This document shows, in pieces, positions 52,510 through 61,269 of a stretch of DNA of 64,000 nt (positions are counted from its first letter, which is position 1; the number at the start of each line of letters is the position of its first letter). The notes beneath the pieces are model-generated. The model had not been told where the DNA came from and did no database searches. It saw nothing but the letters and a program-made list of their open reading frames with translations. The DNA is from Pantoea sp. A4 (lineage in GTDB: Bacteria; Pseudomonadota; Gammaproteobacteria; Enterobacterales; Enterobacteriaceae), in NCBI RefSeq assembly GCF_000295955.2, contig NZ_ALXE01000023.1, positions 62,001-126,000 on the forward strand, read 5' to 3'. The position numbers were made by a program, and so were the translations under genes.

Positions 52510-53580
52510 TTACAGCGCAGCGGTGATCGCCTCACCCAGGGTTTGAGTATTCGCATTCCCGCCTAAATCACGCGTCAGATGCTGGCCTTCACTCAGCACG
52601 CGTTCAATCGCATCAACAATCGCATCACTGGCAGCCGGATAGCCCAGGTGCTCCAGCATCATCGCGCCACACCAAATCTGACCGATTGGGTTCGCGATGC
52701 CACGGCCAGCGATATCTGGCGCAGAGCCGTGCACCGGCTCAAACAGGCTTGGGAAGGTGCCTTCCGGATTGATATTGGCCGATGGCGCAATGCCAATGGT
52801 GCCGGTACAGGCTGGACCCAGATCGGACAGGATGTCACCAAACAGGTTGCTGGCGACCACCACATCAAACCAGTCTGGATGCAGCACGAAGTTCGCTGTC
52901 AGGATATCAATATGATATTTATCGACTTTCACCTCAGGATACTGGGGTGACATCGCCTCGACGCGGCTATCCCAGTACGGCATGGTAATAGCAATGCCGT
53001 TGGATTTGGTCGCAGAAGTCAGGTGTTTCTTTGGCCGTTTCTGTGCCAGTTCATAGGCAAATTTCAGGATACGGTCGACCCCGGTACGGGTCATCACGGT
53101 TTCCTGAATCACCACTTCACGGTCGGTGCCAGGGAACATGGTGCCGCCCACGCTGGAGTATTCACCTTCCGTATTCTCACGTACTACCCAGAAATCGATC
53201 TCACCGGGTTTACGGTTGGCCAATGGTGCTTTAACTCCCGGCATCAGACGTACCGGACGCAGGTTAACGTACTGATCAAATTCGCGGCGGAACTGCAGCA
53301 GAGAACCCCACAGAGAAACGTGGTCTGGCACAACTTCTGGCCAGCCAACGGCACCGAAGTAAATGGCATCAAACGCTTTCAGGCGTGGGAACCAGTCGTC
53401 AGGCAGCATTTTGCCGTGCTCCTGCCAGTATTCTGCACTGGCGAAGTCGAACCACTCCCACTCCAGTTTGATACCAAACTTCTCAGCGGCTTTTTCCAAC
53501 ACACGAATGCCTTCTGGCATCACTTCTTTACCAATACCGTCGCCCGGAATTACCGCGATCTTATGAATTTTGTCTGTCAT
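52510..53580 (-). CDS. dmlA: D-malate dehydrogenase (decarboxylating) / tartrate dehydrogenase
   Basis: A 356-residue NAD-dependent beta-hydroxyacid oxidative decarboxylase, very close to E. coli DmlA (361 residues). Motifs: IAVIPGDGIGKEV, AIYFGAVGWPEVVPDH, FWVVRENTEGEYSS, TSATKSNGIAITMPYWD (catalytic lysine), FDVVVASNLFGDILSDLGPA (metal aspartates) and SLFEPVHGSAPDIAGRG (cofactor). It turns D-malate into pyruvate and CO2 and may also act on tartrate or isopropylmalate. Divergent from a LysR gene, as in E. coli. No dicarboxylate carrier is adjacent. Confidence 0.9.
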   Translation of the reverse strand: MTDKIHKIAVIPGDGIGKEVMPEGIRVLEKAAEKFGIKLEWEWFDFASAEYWQEHGKMLPDDWFPRLKAFDAIYFGAVGWPEVVPDHVSLWGSLLQFRREFDQYVNLRPVRLMPGVKAPLANRKPGEIDFWVVRENTEGEYSSVGGTMFPGTDREVVIQETVMTRTGVDRILKFAYELAQKRPKKHLTSATKSNGIAITMPYWDSRVEAMSPQYPEVKVDKYHIDILTANFVLHPDWFDVVVASNLFGDILSDLGPACTGTIGIAPSANINPEGTFPSLFEPVHGSAPDIAGRGIANPIGQIWCGAMMLEHLGYPAASDAIVDAIERVLSEGQHLTRDLGGNANTQTLGEAITAAL

Positions 53581-53665
53581 GAGGGTTCTCGCTACTTGCG
53601 GTGGATGTTCTGCTGGCAGTATAACTTTGCGTCAGAAGTAAATAATCAGCCCAGGATTTAAACCA

Positions 53666-54580
53666 GTGTTGAATCAAAGTAGAGAATCTCGCACCTCCAG
53701 TGATGACCTGGCTTTTTTTGTCCGGCTGGCCAGCGCCAGCAGCTTAACGGCGGCGGCCCATGAGCTGGGGTTGTCACTGGCGGCGGTCAGTAAGCGTCTC
53801 AGCTTGCTGGAGCAGAAACTGGGCGTGCTGCTGATCAAGCGCACCACCCGGCGGTTGGAACTGAGTGCTGAAGGGAAACGCTATCTTGCGGGCGCTCGCC
53901 CACTACTTGATCAACTGGCGGAGCTGGAAGAGGCGGTGAGTGGCGAGACTGCGCATCTGCGCGGCAGTTTAAACATCAATGCCTCGTTTGGTTTTGGACG
54001 TCGGCATGTGGCCCCGTGCGTCTCAGCATTTGCGGCGCTGCATCCACAGTTGTCGCTTTCACTCCAGCTCAGCAGCCAGCCGCTGAGCTTCCTTGATGCG
54101 CATATCGATATTGATATTCGCGTGGGAGAGCCACCTGACTCGCGGCTGGTAGCCCGCAAGCTGCGCACCAATCCACGTATTCTCTGTTGCTCACCGGGCT
54201 ATGCGGCCCGCGAAGGGTTGCCGGGTTCGATTACCGAACTGGCACGACATAACTGTATTCTGCTCCGCCAGCACGACAGTGATTTTGCCTTGTGGCGTTT
54301 TACCCGTGGTGACGAGCAGGCCAGTCAGAAGGTGCGCGGTTCGCTGATTACCAACGACGGTGAAGTTGCTATGCGAATGGCGCTGGACGGACATGGGATT
54401 TTGCTGCGTTCCTGGTGGGATGCGCAGCACAGCGTTGAGAGTGGGGAGCTGCTACACGTATTGCCGGAATGGCACGCGCCAGACGGTGATATTTTTGCCG
54501 TCTGGCCAGGGCAGCGCCAGCAGCCCGCACGCATCGCCGCATTTGTGGATTTTCTCCAGCAGCATCTGGCGCAGGGGTAG
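53666..54580 (+). CDS. LysR-family regulator, probably of dmlA
   Basis: A 304-residue LysR-type regulator; helix-turn-helix LTAAAHELGLSLAAVSKRLSLLE at about 24-46, then RTTRRLELSAEGKRYLAG. The effector domain belongs to the large branch with RVGEPPDSRLVARKL and CSPGYAAREG. It starts with GTG at 53666, 9 bases after AGGA. The divergent position indicates control of dmlA, like DmlR in E. coli; that role is inferred. Confidence 0.85.
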   Translation: MLNQSRESRTSSDDLAFFVRLASASSLTAAAHELGLSLAAVSKRLSLLEQKLGVLLIKRTTRRLELSAEGKRYLAGARPLLDQLAELEEAVSGETAHLRGSLNINASFGFGRRHVAPCVSAFAALHPQLSLSLQLSSQPLSFLDAHIDIDIRVGEPPDSRLVARKLRTNPRILCCSPGYAAREGLPGSITELARHNCILLRQHDSDFALWRFTRGDEQASQKVRGSLITNDGEVAMRMALDGHGILLRSWWDAQHSVESGELLHVLPEWHAPDGDIFAVWPGQRQQPARIAAFVDFLQQHLAQG

Positions 54581-54669
54581 GATAAAACGGCCACAACAGA
54601 GGATTTAATGGAATCCGGCTCTGGAAAGAATAGACTGCGGATTGCCTGCAAATAAAAAAACCGCAAAAT

Positions 54670-54693
54670 GTTCCTCGTTGCGCAACGAGGAAC
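54670..54693. promoter_or_regulatory. 24-bp perfect palindrome, likely HigA operator
   Basis: The arm GTTCCTCGTTGC (54670-54681) is followed without a gap by its reverse complement (54682-54693). It ends 8 bases before the higB start and includes the purine-rich GAGGA, so it could control both transcription and translation of the pair. Confidence 0.75.
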
Positions 54694-54701
54694 GATTGGT
54701 T

Positions 54702-54980
54702 ATGATTAAATCATGGAAGCACGAAGGGTTGAAAACCTTTTTTCTGACCGGTTCTACCCGCGGCATTATGCCGCACCATTCGGAAAGACTACGTCTTCGC
54801 CTGCGGGTCATTGACATTGCCACTTCGATTGAAGAGATGAATGTGGTGGGTTTTCGGCTTCATCCACTGAAAGGCGATCGTAAAGGGATTTGGTCAATGA
54901 CCGTGAGTGGCAATTGGCGGCTCACTTTTGCTTTTGCGGATGGCGAAGTACATCTGTTGAACTACGAGGATTACCACTGA
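54702..54980 (+). CDS. higB: HigB-family (RelE-type) mRNA interferase toxin
   Basis: A 92-residue toxin of the HigB/RelE fold: IKSWKHEGLKTFFLTGSTRGI at the start, RLRLRLRVIDIATSIEEM in the helix region, PLKGDRKGIWSMTVSGNWRLTFAF and the final NYEDYH. It would cut translated mRNA on the ribosome when the antitoxin is lost. The frame from 54642 runs through the operator and is rejected. Toxin-before-antitoxin order, with a 1-base TGATG overlap to higA, is typical of higBA. Confidence 0.88.
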   Translation: MIKSWKHEGLKTFFLTGSTRGIMPHHSERLRLRLRVIDIATSIEEMNVVGFRLHPLKGDRKGIWSMTVSGNWRLTFAFADGEVHLLNYEDYH

Positions 54981-55285
54981 TGAATATGCACAATCCCCCG
55001 CACGTCGGTGAGATTATTGCCGGTATTCTGGAGGAGTCGAACCTGGGCGTTCGGGATCTGGCGCGCGCGCTGCAGATGTCTCCTTCAACCGTATCGCGTT
55101 TACTCACCGGGCAGGCGGCTTTGACCCCCGAAATGGCCGTGAAGCTGGCCAAAGTACTCGGCAGCACGGCGGAAATGTGGATGCGGCTGCAAACGTCTTA
55201 CAGCCTGAGCGTGGCGCAGCGCACGGTGGATGTCTCACAGCTCACCCGCCTGATCGACAGTGACGGGCGGCTGGCGCTTTCGTAA
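54980..55285 (+). CDS. higA: HigA-family antitoxin
   Basis: A 101-residue XRE-type antitoxin: HVGEIIAGILEESNLGVRDLARALQMSPSTVSRLLTGQAALTPEMAVKLAKVLGSTAEMWMRLQ contains the helix-turn-helix and the WMRLQ block of the family. It should bind and silence HigB and repress the operon through the palindrome upstream of higB. Its ATG overlaps the higB stop by one base. Confidence 0.9.
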   Translation: MNMHNPPHVGEIIAGILEESNLGVRDLARALQMSPSTVSRLLTGQAALTPEMAVKLAKVLGSTAEMWMRLQTSYSLSVAQRTVDVSQLTRLIDSDGRLALS

Positions 55286-55310
55286 AAAAAGCCGATCGCA
55301 AGGATCGGCT
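55284..55310. terminator. Bidirectional terminator between higA and the DUF1330 gene
   Basis: AGCCGATC (55290-55297) pairs with GATCGGCT (55303-55310); a run of seven A before it gives a T tract for the minus-strand gene. Confidence 0.8.
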
Positions 55311-55330
55311 GAGATCGCGCTCGTGGGATC

Positions 55331-55618
55331 TTAAATACCTTCGACCAGCAGCACGCGATAGTTCGCGCCTTTCAGGCGATGGGCTTTGGCTTCCTGATAG
55401 GCTGGGCTGTCATACCAGGCGTGGGCAGCGGCTTTGTCCGGGAACTGGATGACCACCACACCTTCGGCGTCGGCACCTTCCAGCACTTCTAACTCACCGT
55501 AAAACGCCAGGGGGGTGATTGGGTGAGTGCCACGGGCTTTATCGGCCAGGCTCGCGTAGGTATCTAACTCATTCTGGTCCGTGGTGTTGTCACGAATAAA
55601 AATAACGTATGCGCTCAT
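55331..55618 (-). CDS. DUF1330 family protein
   Basis: A 95-residue protein of the DUF1330 (dimeric ferredoxin-like) family: AYVIFIRDNTTDQNELDTY, FYGELEVLEGADAEGVVVIQFPDKAAAHAWYDSPAYQEA and the end VLLVEGI. Members are small cytoplasmic proteins of unknown role, often beside oxidoreductases. It lies 13 bases after yghU in the same direction, so they probably share a message. Confidence 0.88.
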   Translation of the reverse strand: MSAYVIFIRDNTTDQNELDTYASLADKARGTHPITPLAFYGELEVLEGADAEGVVVIQFPDKAAAHAWYDSPAYQEAKAHRLKGANYRVLLVEGI

Positions 55619-55631
55619 TCAAAATCTCCGG

Positions 55632-56501
55632 TTATCGTGCCTGACGCTTATCTTCGGTATTGGTGTCAAAATCACTCGCGTCGTGACGCTCATGCAGCTG
55701 GTCCTGGGGTTCGCCAACCAGGCGATTCACTTTGCGGCCACGCTGTACTGCTGGGCGTTCAGCGATGGCTTTCGCCCAGCGCTGCACGTTTTTATAAGAG
55801 GACACATCCAGGAATTCGGCACCGTTGTACTGGTTGTACAGCACCAGACTGCCGTACCACGGCCAGGTGGCGATATCGGCGATGGTGTACTCTTCGCCAG
55901 CCAGGTAAGTGTGGTTTGCCAACTGGCGATCCAGCACGTCTAACTGACGTTTGGCTTCCAGCGTGAAGCGGTTTACGGCGTACTCAATCTTCTCTGGGGC
56001 GTAGAAATAGAAGTGACCAAAACCACCGCCCAGATAAGGCGCAGAACCTTGCAGCCAGAACAACCAGTTTAACGCTTCGGTACGGGTTGCCAGATCTTGC
56101 GGCAGGAAGTGACCAAATTTCTCTGCCAGATAGAGCAGAATATTGCCGGACTCAAACACCCGCTGTGGTGGTGTGACGGAGTGGTCACGCAGTGCTGGGA
56201 TCTTAGAGTTCGGGTTTACTTCAACAAAGCCGCTGGAGAACTGGTCGCCATCACCAATGCGGATCAGCCAGGCATCGTACTCCGCCTCTTTAATCCCCAA
56301 CGCCAGCAGCTCTTCCAGCAGAATCGTGACTTTCTGGCCGTTAGGTGTGCCTAAAGAGTAGAGCTGCAGCGGATGTTTACCCACTGGCAGCGTTTTTTCA
56401 TGGGTGGCACCTGCGGTCGGGCGATTGGTCTTCGCGCCGTTACCTTTAGCTTCCGGATCCCAGGTCCAGACTTTCGCGGGCTGATACTGATTTTCCGACA
56501 T
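55632..56501 (-). CDS. yghU: Glutathione S-transferase-like disulfide-bond oxidoreductase YghU
   Basis: A 289-residue Nu-class glutathione transferase (E. coli YghU 288). The thioredoxin-like domain contains LQLYSLGTPNGQKVTILLEEL, VEVNPNSKIPAL and VFESGNILLYLAEKF; the helical domain has LNWLFWLQGSAPYLGGGFGHF and EYTIADIATWPWYG. The enzyme binds two glutathiones and reduces organic peroxides and disulfides. Probably cotranscribed with the DUF1330 gene; divergent from iolG. Confidence 0.95.
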   Translation of the reverse strand: MSENQYQPAKVWTWDPEAKGNGAKTNRPTAGATHEKTLPVGKHPLQLYSLGTPNGQKVTILLEELLALGIKEAEYDAWLIRIGDGDQFSSGFVEVNPNSKIPALRDHSVTPPQRVFESGNILLYLAEKFGHFLPQDLATRTEALNWLFWLQGSAPYLGGGFGHFYFYAPEKIEYAVNRFTLEAKRQLDVLDRQLANHTYLAGEEYTIADIATWPWYGSLVLYNQYNGAEFLDVSSYKNVQRWAKAIAERPAVQRGRKVNRLVGEPQDQLHERHDASDFDTNTEDKRQAR

Positions 56502-56757
56502 AGGGGTTCGCCTTGTGTTTGCGGTTAATTGGGGTTGAGTCTAGCAGGGGGCAACGTTATGCATTTAACCGCGCTGGCTGAAACCTGCAAAGTCGTATTC
56601 CGCATAGGATTTCCGCACAAAACGCATAACGTCGCGGTGATCCCAGCGGCAGAAAATTGAGTGATTCCCCTCAAAATAGGGGTGTTACCCACCCATAATA
56701 AGCCGCTATTTTGACAGCCAAAGTCACTCACATACCGTGCAGACAATGGAGAAAAAA

Positions 56758-57762
56758 ATGGCGTCAGTACAACGTTTTGCTTTGCTGGGTAGCGGTTTTA
56801 TTGGCCAGGTGCATGCGGCAAACCTCGCAGCACACCCTGGAATCAGCTTCGACCTGGTGTGTGACCTTGATCCGACCCGCGCGGAGCAGGTGGCACAACA
56901 GTGCGGTGCGCAGGCGGGCAGCGTCGAACAGGCGCTACGCAGTGATGCCATTGATGCGGTTCTGATTGCCACCGCGACCCCAACCCATGCCGATCTGCTG
57001 GAGCAGGCCGTACGTGCCGGAAAAGCGGTGTATTGTGAAAAACCTATCGATTTGTCACTGGAACGTGCGCGCGATGTGGTTAGTCGCATTTCTCCGCTGT
57101 CGGTGCCTGTCACGGTGGGCTTTAATCGCCGCTTTGATCACAGCCATCAGCAGTTAAAAGCGCGTTTTAAAGCGGGGGTGATTGGTCAGGCTGAGCTGAT
57201 TCAAATGGTGTGCCGCGCCTCAGAGCTGCCACCGCTCAGCTATTTGCAATCTTCTGGCGGGCAGATGCGCGATCAGGCGATTCACTTTTTCGATCTGCTG
57301 CGCTGGCTGACTGAAGATGAAGTGGAAACCGTAGGGGCCATGGGCGCGGCGTTAGCGATGCCCGAGATCAAAGCGTTTGATGTGGACACTTCGGTGTTGA
57401 TCATGCGCCTGAGGCAGGGGGCGCTGGCGCAGCTGGATAATACGCGCCGCACCGCCTACGGCTACGATGAGCGCATCAGTATTATGGGAAGTGAAGGCAT
57501 GCTGGCTTCAGATAGCCAGGCCGTGCGGGGCGCAACACTCTGGCAGGGGCAAAATATTACCCAACCGGGGCTGTATGCGGACTGGTTCAGCCGGGTACGG
57601 GAAACCTACTACACCCATCTTGATGCTTTTGTACGCCATATTAATGGTGAAGAGGTGCAGGGATTACCGGGACTGATTGATGGCCTACGTGCACAGGCGA
57701 TTGCCGAAGCCGCACAGCTCTCTTTGACGCGTGGTGAGTTCGTTCACGTCGAGCAGATTTAA
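56758..57762 (+). CDS. iolG: Inositol 2-dehydrogenase-type oxidoreductase (Gfo/Idh/MocA family)
   Basis: A 334-residue NAD-dependent enzyme. The N-terminal Rossmann fold is FALLGSGFIGQVHAANLA, followed by ATPTHADLLEQAVRAGKAVYCEKPIDLS (catalytic lysine in EKP), VGFNRRFDHS, SSGGQMRDQAIHFFDLLRW (catalytic aspartate and histidine) and NTRRTAYGYDERISIMGSEGM, which is characteristic of IolG. It oxidises myo-inositol, or a related cyclitol, at C2. GGAG is 6 bases before ATG 56758, so upstream starts at 56737 and 56746 are rejected. Convergent with iolH. Confidence 0.88.
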   Translation: MASVQRFALLGSGFIGQVHAANLAAHPGISFDLVCDLDPTRAEQVAQQCGAQAGSVEQALRSDAIDAVLIATATPTHADLLEQAVRAGKAVYCEKPIDLSLERARDVVSRISPLSVPVTVGFNRRFDHSHQQLKARFKAGVIGQAELIQMVCRASELPPLSYLQSSGGQMRDQAIHFFDLLRWLTEDEVETVGAMGAALAMPEIKAFDVDTSVLIMRLRQGALAQLDNTRRTAYGYDERISIMGSEGMLASDSQAVRGATLWQGQNITQPGLYADWFSRVRETYYTHLDAFVRHINGEEVQGLPGLIDGLRAQAIAEAAQLSLTRGEFVHVEQI

Positions 57763-57765
57763 CCA

Positions 57766-57799
57766 CAACGCCGCACGGCTTCAGGTCCGTGCGGCGTTG
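57766..57799. terminator. Bidirectional terminator between iolG and iolH
   Basis: CAACGCCGCACGG (57766-57778) pairs perfectly with CCGTGCGGCGTTG (57787-57799), between convergent genes. Confidence 0.75.
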
Positions 57800-57806
57800 G
57801 CAGACA

Positions 57807-58691
57807 TTATTGTCCCAACAGCTCGCGTTCAATCAGCTCGCGGGTTTCCACTGCCTGCACCGGCATTTTCTCCGGATAGCCAAACAGCGCCGCGGCAATA
57901 ATCGGCTCGCCGCCCACCTTGAAGCTACGATTGGCGAAATTCATCTCACGCAGCGTCTTAAACAGCGTGGGGAAGTCCACTTCCCCTTCACCCACCCCCA
58001 CATGCTGGTGGATAGTGGCATCGACGCCCGGTGGGTTGACGATGTAACGGCAGTGCTTGGTGTGGTTCATGGTATCGGCGATCAACATATGCGACAGGTC
58101 ATCACCGGCATACTCCAGCATGGTTTTCACATCACCTTTGCCTTTGTCGTAGTAGAAGGTGTGTGGTGCACTGTAGATGTACTTCACGTTCTCACTGCGG
58201 AACGACTTCACCATATCGGCGGTTTCGTTACTCTCTTCGCAGAAGTCCCACGGGTGAGCCTGAATTTCCACGCGGATGCCTTCACGTTCGAAGATGGGCA
58301 GCAGCTCCTCCATCGAACGATAGAACATCTCTTCGCAGATCTCCGGCTCGTTCGGATTGCCTGACAACTCGGTGTTAATGACCTGAACACCCATCTCAAC
58401 GGCGATTTCAATCATGCGCTTCCAGTTCTTCACCGCCGCCTGACGACGAGCTTCTTCCGGGCCTGACCAGCGATAAACCGTGATAAAGGAAGAGATTTCT
58501 ACCCCAGTGGCGTTCAGCGCATTTTTATACTCGCGGATAATTTCGCGGCTGGCTTTCGGGTGTTTATAAAACGGGTTGATCTGTGGATGTGGCGATTGCT
58601 CGATGTATTTATAGCCCCATTCAGCCACCTGGTGCACCATGCGGGTAATACCCAGATGGCGAATTACATCCACATCAAAAGCGATTTTCAT
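57807..58691 (-). CDS. iolH: IolH-like TIM-barrel protein (sugar phosphate isomerase/epimerase superfamily)
   Basis: A 294-residue xylose-isomerase-like TIM barrel. It begins MKIAFDVDVI and continues YKYIEQSPHPQINPFYKHPKASREI, VEISSFITVYRWSGP and VINTELSGNPNEPEICEEMFYRSMEELLP, the pattern of IolH of inositol clusters. Metal ligands probably come from the conserved E, D and H residues (NTELSG, EIQAHPWDF, HQHVGVGEGEVDF). The exact reaction of IolH is not established. It follows the Gfo/Idh gene at 58708 after 16 bases, in one operon. Confidence 0.82.
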   Translation of the reverse strand: MKIAFDVDVIRHLGITRMVHQVAEWGYKYIEQSPHPQINPFYKHPKASREIIREYKNALNATGVEISSFITVYRWSGPEEARRQAAVKNWKRMIEIAVEMGVQVINTELSGNPNEPEICEEMFYRSMEELLPIFEREGIRVEIQAHPWDFCEESNETADMVKSFRSENVKYIYSAPHTFYYDKGKGDVKTMLEYAGDDLSHMLIADTMNHTKHCRYIVNPPGVDATIHQHVGVGEGEVDFPTLFKTLREMNFANRSFKVGGEPIIAAALFGYPEKMPVQAVETRELIERELLGQ

Positions 58692-58707
58692 TCTTTTCTC
58701 CTGCGCG

Positions 58708-59772
58708 TTAAGACTGGCGCTCTTCATTAAAGACCACGCCTATCTGCCTTCTGACCTCATCCATCGCCTTAAGCGTGCTGATGGAGGTGGCAAGCGAGCG
58801 AACCGGTGAGTCAGTCAGGTTTTGACCAATACACCAGGCGGTGTGCTCAATTTCATGTGAGAGCTGGTGATAGCGATTGTTCGGTTCCTGCCAGAGCAGG
58901 GTGTGGCGGTTATCACTGGAGGTGAGGCGGAAATTACCTGGCGCATAGAATTGGCCATCCAGCACCAGTGTGGCGTCACGTCCGGCAATCACCGCTCCAC
59001 CGGGTGTATTGCTGAACAAGGTGGTATTGAGTACTGAATGCATGCCTTGTGCATGGGTCAGCAGCATGGAAATTTGGCCATTTACCTGCTTCTCACGTGG
59101 GAGATGGCTGACATAGTGCGCTGCAGATTGCCCACGGGCCACGATGCTGTCCGGGGCTCCGCCCACCAATACGCTGAAGCCAATCAGGTAGCTCCCTAAA
59201 TCCAGCATCGGACCGCCGGCTAAATCAGCATTGAAAATGCGGTGTTCGGGAGAGAAATATTCACCATGATCGGCAATAAGGGTATGAATATCGCCCAATA
59301 CGCCATCTTCCAGCAGTTGGCGAATCACATCATATTTAGGCGCAAAATCGCACCACATCGCCTCTACGCACAGCCGGTTCTGCTGGCGCGCCACCTGTTG
59401 CAGTTCAGCGGCCTGCACGGCATTCAGCGCGAGGGGCTTTTCGATCAACACATGTTTGCCAGCCTGTAGCGTGTGCAGACCATCCGGATAGTGATGGTTG
59501 TGCGGGGTGGCGATATACACCACATCTATATCATCGCGGCTCAGTAAGGCATCAATGCCTTCACAGGCGTGTGGGATGTCCCATTTGGTGGCAAATTCCT
59601 GCGCCTTGGCCTGACTGCGTGAAGAGACCGCAACCAGCTGTTGTTGCGTGTGGTGGCGCAGTGCATTGGCAAAATGATCGGCAATCCAGCCTGGTCCGAC
59701 AATGCCCCAGCGTAATACAGGAATGTCACTGGCTACGGGACGGCGGGGTACAGGTAAGGTCGAAGGGAACAT
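58708..59772 (-). CDS. Gfo/Idh/MocA-family oxidoreductase
   Basis: A 354-residue NAD(P)-dependent dehydrogenase: Rossmann fold LRWGIVGPGWIADHFANAL near residue 21, HNHHYPDGLHTLQAGKHVLIEKPLALN, MWCDFAPKYD and GGPMLDLGSYLIGF. The family oxidises or reduces sugars and cyclitols. The N terminus is about 15 residues longer than usual. First gene of a minus-strand operon with iolH, probably controlled by the divergent LacI protein. Substrate unknown. Confidence 0.85.
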   Translation of the reverse strand: MFPSTLPVPRRPVASDIPVLRWGIVGPGWIADHFANALRHHTQQQLVAVSSRSQAKAQEFATKWDIPHACEGIDALLSRDDIDVVYIATPHNHHYPDGLHTLQAGKHVLIEKPLALNAVQAAELQQVARQQNRLCVEAMWCDFAPKYDVIRQLLEDGVLGDIHTLIADHGEYFSPEHRIFNADLAGGPMLDLGSYLIGFSVLVGGAPDSIVARGQSAAHYVSHLPREKQVNGQISMLLTHAQGMHSVLNTTLFSNTPGGAVIAGRDATLVLDGQFYAPGNFRLTSSDNRHTLLWQEPNNRYHQLSHEIEHTAWCIGQNLTDSPVRSLATSISTLKAMDEVRRQIGVVFNEERQS

Positions 59773-60089
59773 ATCATCTCCATTTGTTATTTATACGTAA
59801 GGTATTGGTTAACAATATAGGTAGGATTGCTTTTGCCGCTCTAGTGCTTTGCTGATGTGAAGCCATCAGGCCGTGCGCTGAATTTGCTGGCAAATTAATA
59901 TCAAACATTCATTCCAAATAACATTATAATGAAATGTATAATTCTATTTTTGCGAAGGTGATCAAATTTATGAGAGAAAAGCTATCAAAAATAGACAGTA
60001 ATCTTGATCGTCAGGGGATTTTTTTGCCACTTAAGAGGTATAGTCTCGATGTTTTCTGATGTTTTTTTATCATTCCAGGACGACGTACT
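59773..60089. other. Divergent promoter region of the Gfo/Idh-iolH operon and the LacI gene
   Basis: 317 AT-rich bases with no gene. AATGAAATGT occurs at 59928-59937 and a near-reverse copy, ACATTCATT, at 59905-59913; TATAAT hexamers lie at 59925-59930 and 59937-59942. A matching element is found upstream of the third transcription unit at 61195-61209, suggesting a shared operator for the LacI protein. Confidence 0.5.
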
Positions 60090-61118
60090 ATGAGCAAAAT
60101 TACCATGACCGCCATTGCAGAAGCCGCGGGCGTTGGCGTGGCAACAGTGGACCGGGTACTCAATCGCCGCGCGCCAGTGCGAGCCGAAACTGAACACAAA
60201 GTACTGAGTGCTGCCAGCCGCCTGGGTTATCGCATGGGGCAGTCCCAGCTACTGACGCAGGGAAAACCGCCACAGCAGAATCCGCTGTCGATGGGGTTTA
60301 TCCTCTTGCCGCCTACCTATTCTTTTTACGCCACCCTGAGTGAAGCGCTGGCCCGAGAGACGCAAGAGTTTCACCCTGTTGGCGTGGAACCTCAGTTTCG
60401 TTACCACGACCTTAATGATGTCGAGGGTGTTGCCGCTTCGCTCCATGCGCTGGCCGCAGCGGTGGATGCGATTGCGCTGGTCGCACTGGATCACCCGCTG
60501 ATCCGTCATGCCATTGAAGCCATATCGCGCTCCGGGGTGAAGGTGTATGCGCTGTTCTCCGACTTCTCTCCCTGCGGCCATGCAGGCTATTTCGGCATTG
60601 ATAACCAGAAAGGAGGACGCACTGCGGGCTGGTTTGCCCATCATCTGGCGCTACCGCCAGGGCCGTTTGCGGTGCTGGTTGGCGATCACCGTTTTACCTG
60701 CCAGGAGAGTAGTGAAATCAGCTTCCGCTCCTATCTGCGTGAGCATGACGCTTCTCGCCAGGTGCTGGAGCCGTTAAAAACCCATGAGAGTATTGAGGGA
60801 GGCTATCAGGCGACGCTGCAATTGCTGCGGGATTATCCCGATCTGGCGCTGATTTTTGCGCCTTGTGGCGGCATTGAAGGGGTGATTCGTGCTTTGCGTA
60901 GCCAGCCAGAGCGCAAGGTTGCGGTGATCTCCCACGGTCCGGTGAAAGAGGGCGATTTAGCCCTGATTGATGGCACTATCAGCGTGATGTTACGCCATCG
61001 CATCGATAATTTAGCCGAGACCATTGCCAGCACACTACAGTTGCAGCACCTCAGCGACAGCCAGCACTTTATTAAAGTGGTGCTGCCTTTCGATGTGGTG
61101 ACGCGTGAAAATCTCTGA
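60090..61118 (+). CDS. LacI-family regulator of the inositol-type cluster
   Basis: A 342-residue regulator. Helix-turn-helix ITMTAIAEAAGVGVATVDRVLNRR (about 4-27), then a periplasmic-binding-protein-like ligand domain with GYFGIDNQKGGRTAGW and LIFAPCGGIEGVIRAL. Its place between two transcription units of sugar dehydrogenases indicates that it represses both, with a sugar or cyclitol inducer. AGGA lies 9 bases before the ATG. Confidence 0.85.
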   Translation: MSKITMTAIAEAAGVGVATVDRVLNRRAPVRAETEHKVLSAASRLGYRMGQSQLLTQGKPPQQNPLSMGFILLPPTYSFYATLSEALARETQEFHPVGVEPQFRYHDLNDVEGVAASLHALAAAVDAIALVALDHPLIRHAIEAISRSGVKVYALFSDFSPCGHAGYFGIDNQKGGRTAGWFAHHLALPPGPFAVLVGDHRFTCQESSEISFRSYLREHDASRQVLEPLKTHESIEGGYQATLQLLRDYPDLALIFAPCGGIEGVIRALRSQPERKVAVISHGPVKEGDLALIDGTISVMLRHRIDNLAETIASTLQLQHLSDSQHFIKVVLPFDVVTRENL

Positions 61119-61194
61119 TTTGTCAGGTTGTTGGTCGAAAATGATATCTAACTATCATTTTTATGATATTAAAATATTATGATCTCTATCAAAA

Positions 61195-61209
61195 AATGAA
61201 ATGTTCATT
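61195..61209. promoter_or_regulatory. Candidate operator AATGAA-ATG-TTCATT
   Basis: An inverted repeat with perfect 6-bp arms and a 3-bp centre, 60 bases before the small ORF at 61270. Its left part, AATGAAATGT, recurs at 59928-59937 on the other side of the LacI gene. Confidence 0.5.
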
Positions 61210-61269
61210 ATTGTGATAGATGAAATATTTATTTGATACTGTCCGCCTCACACATCGCAAGGACAGATC

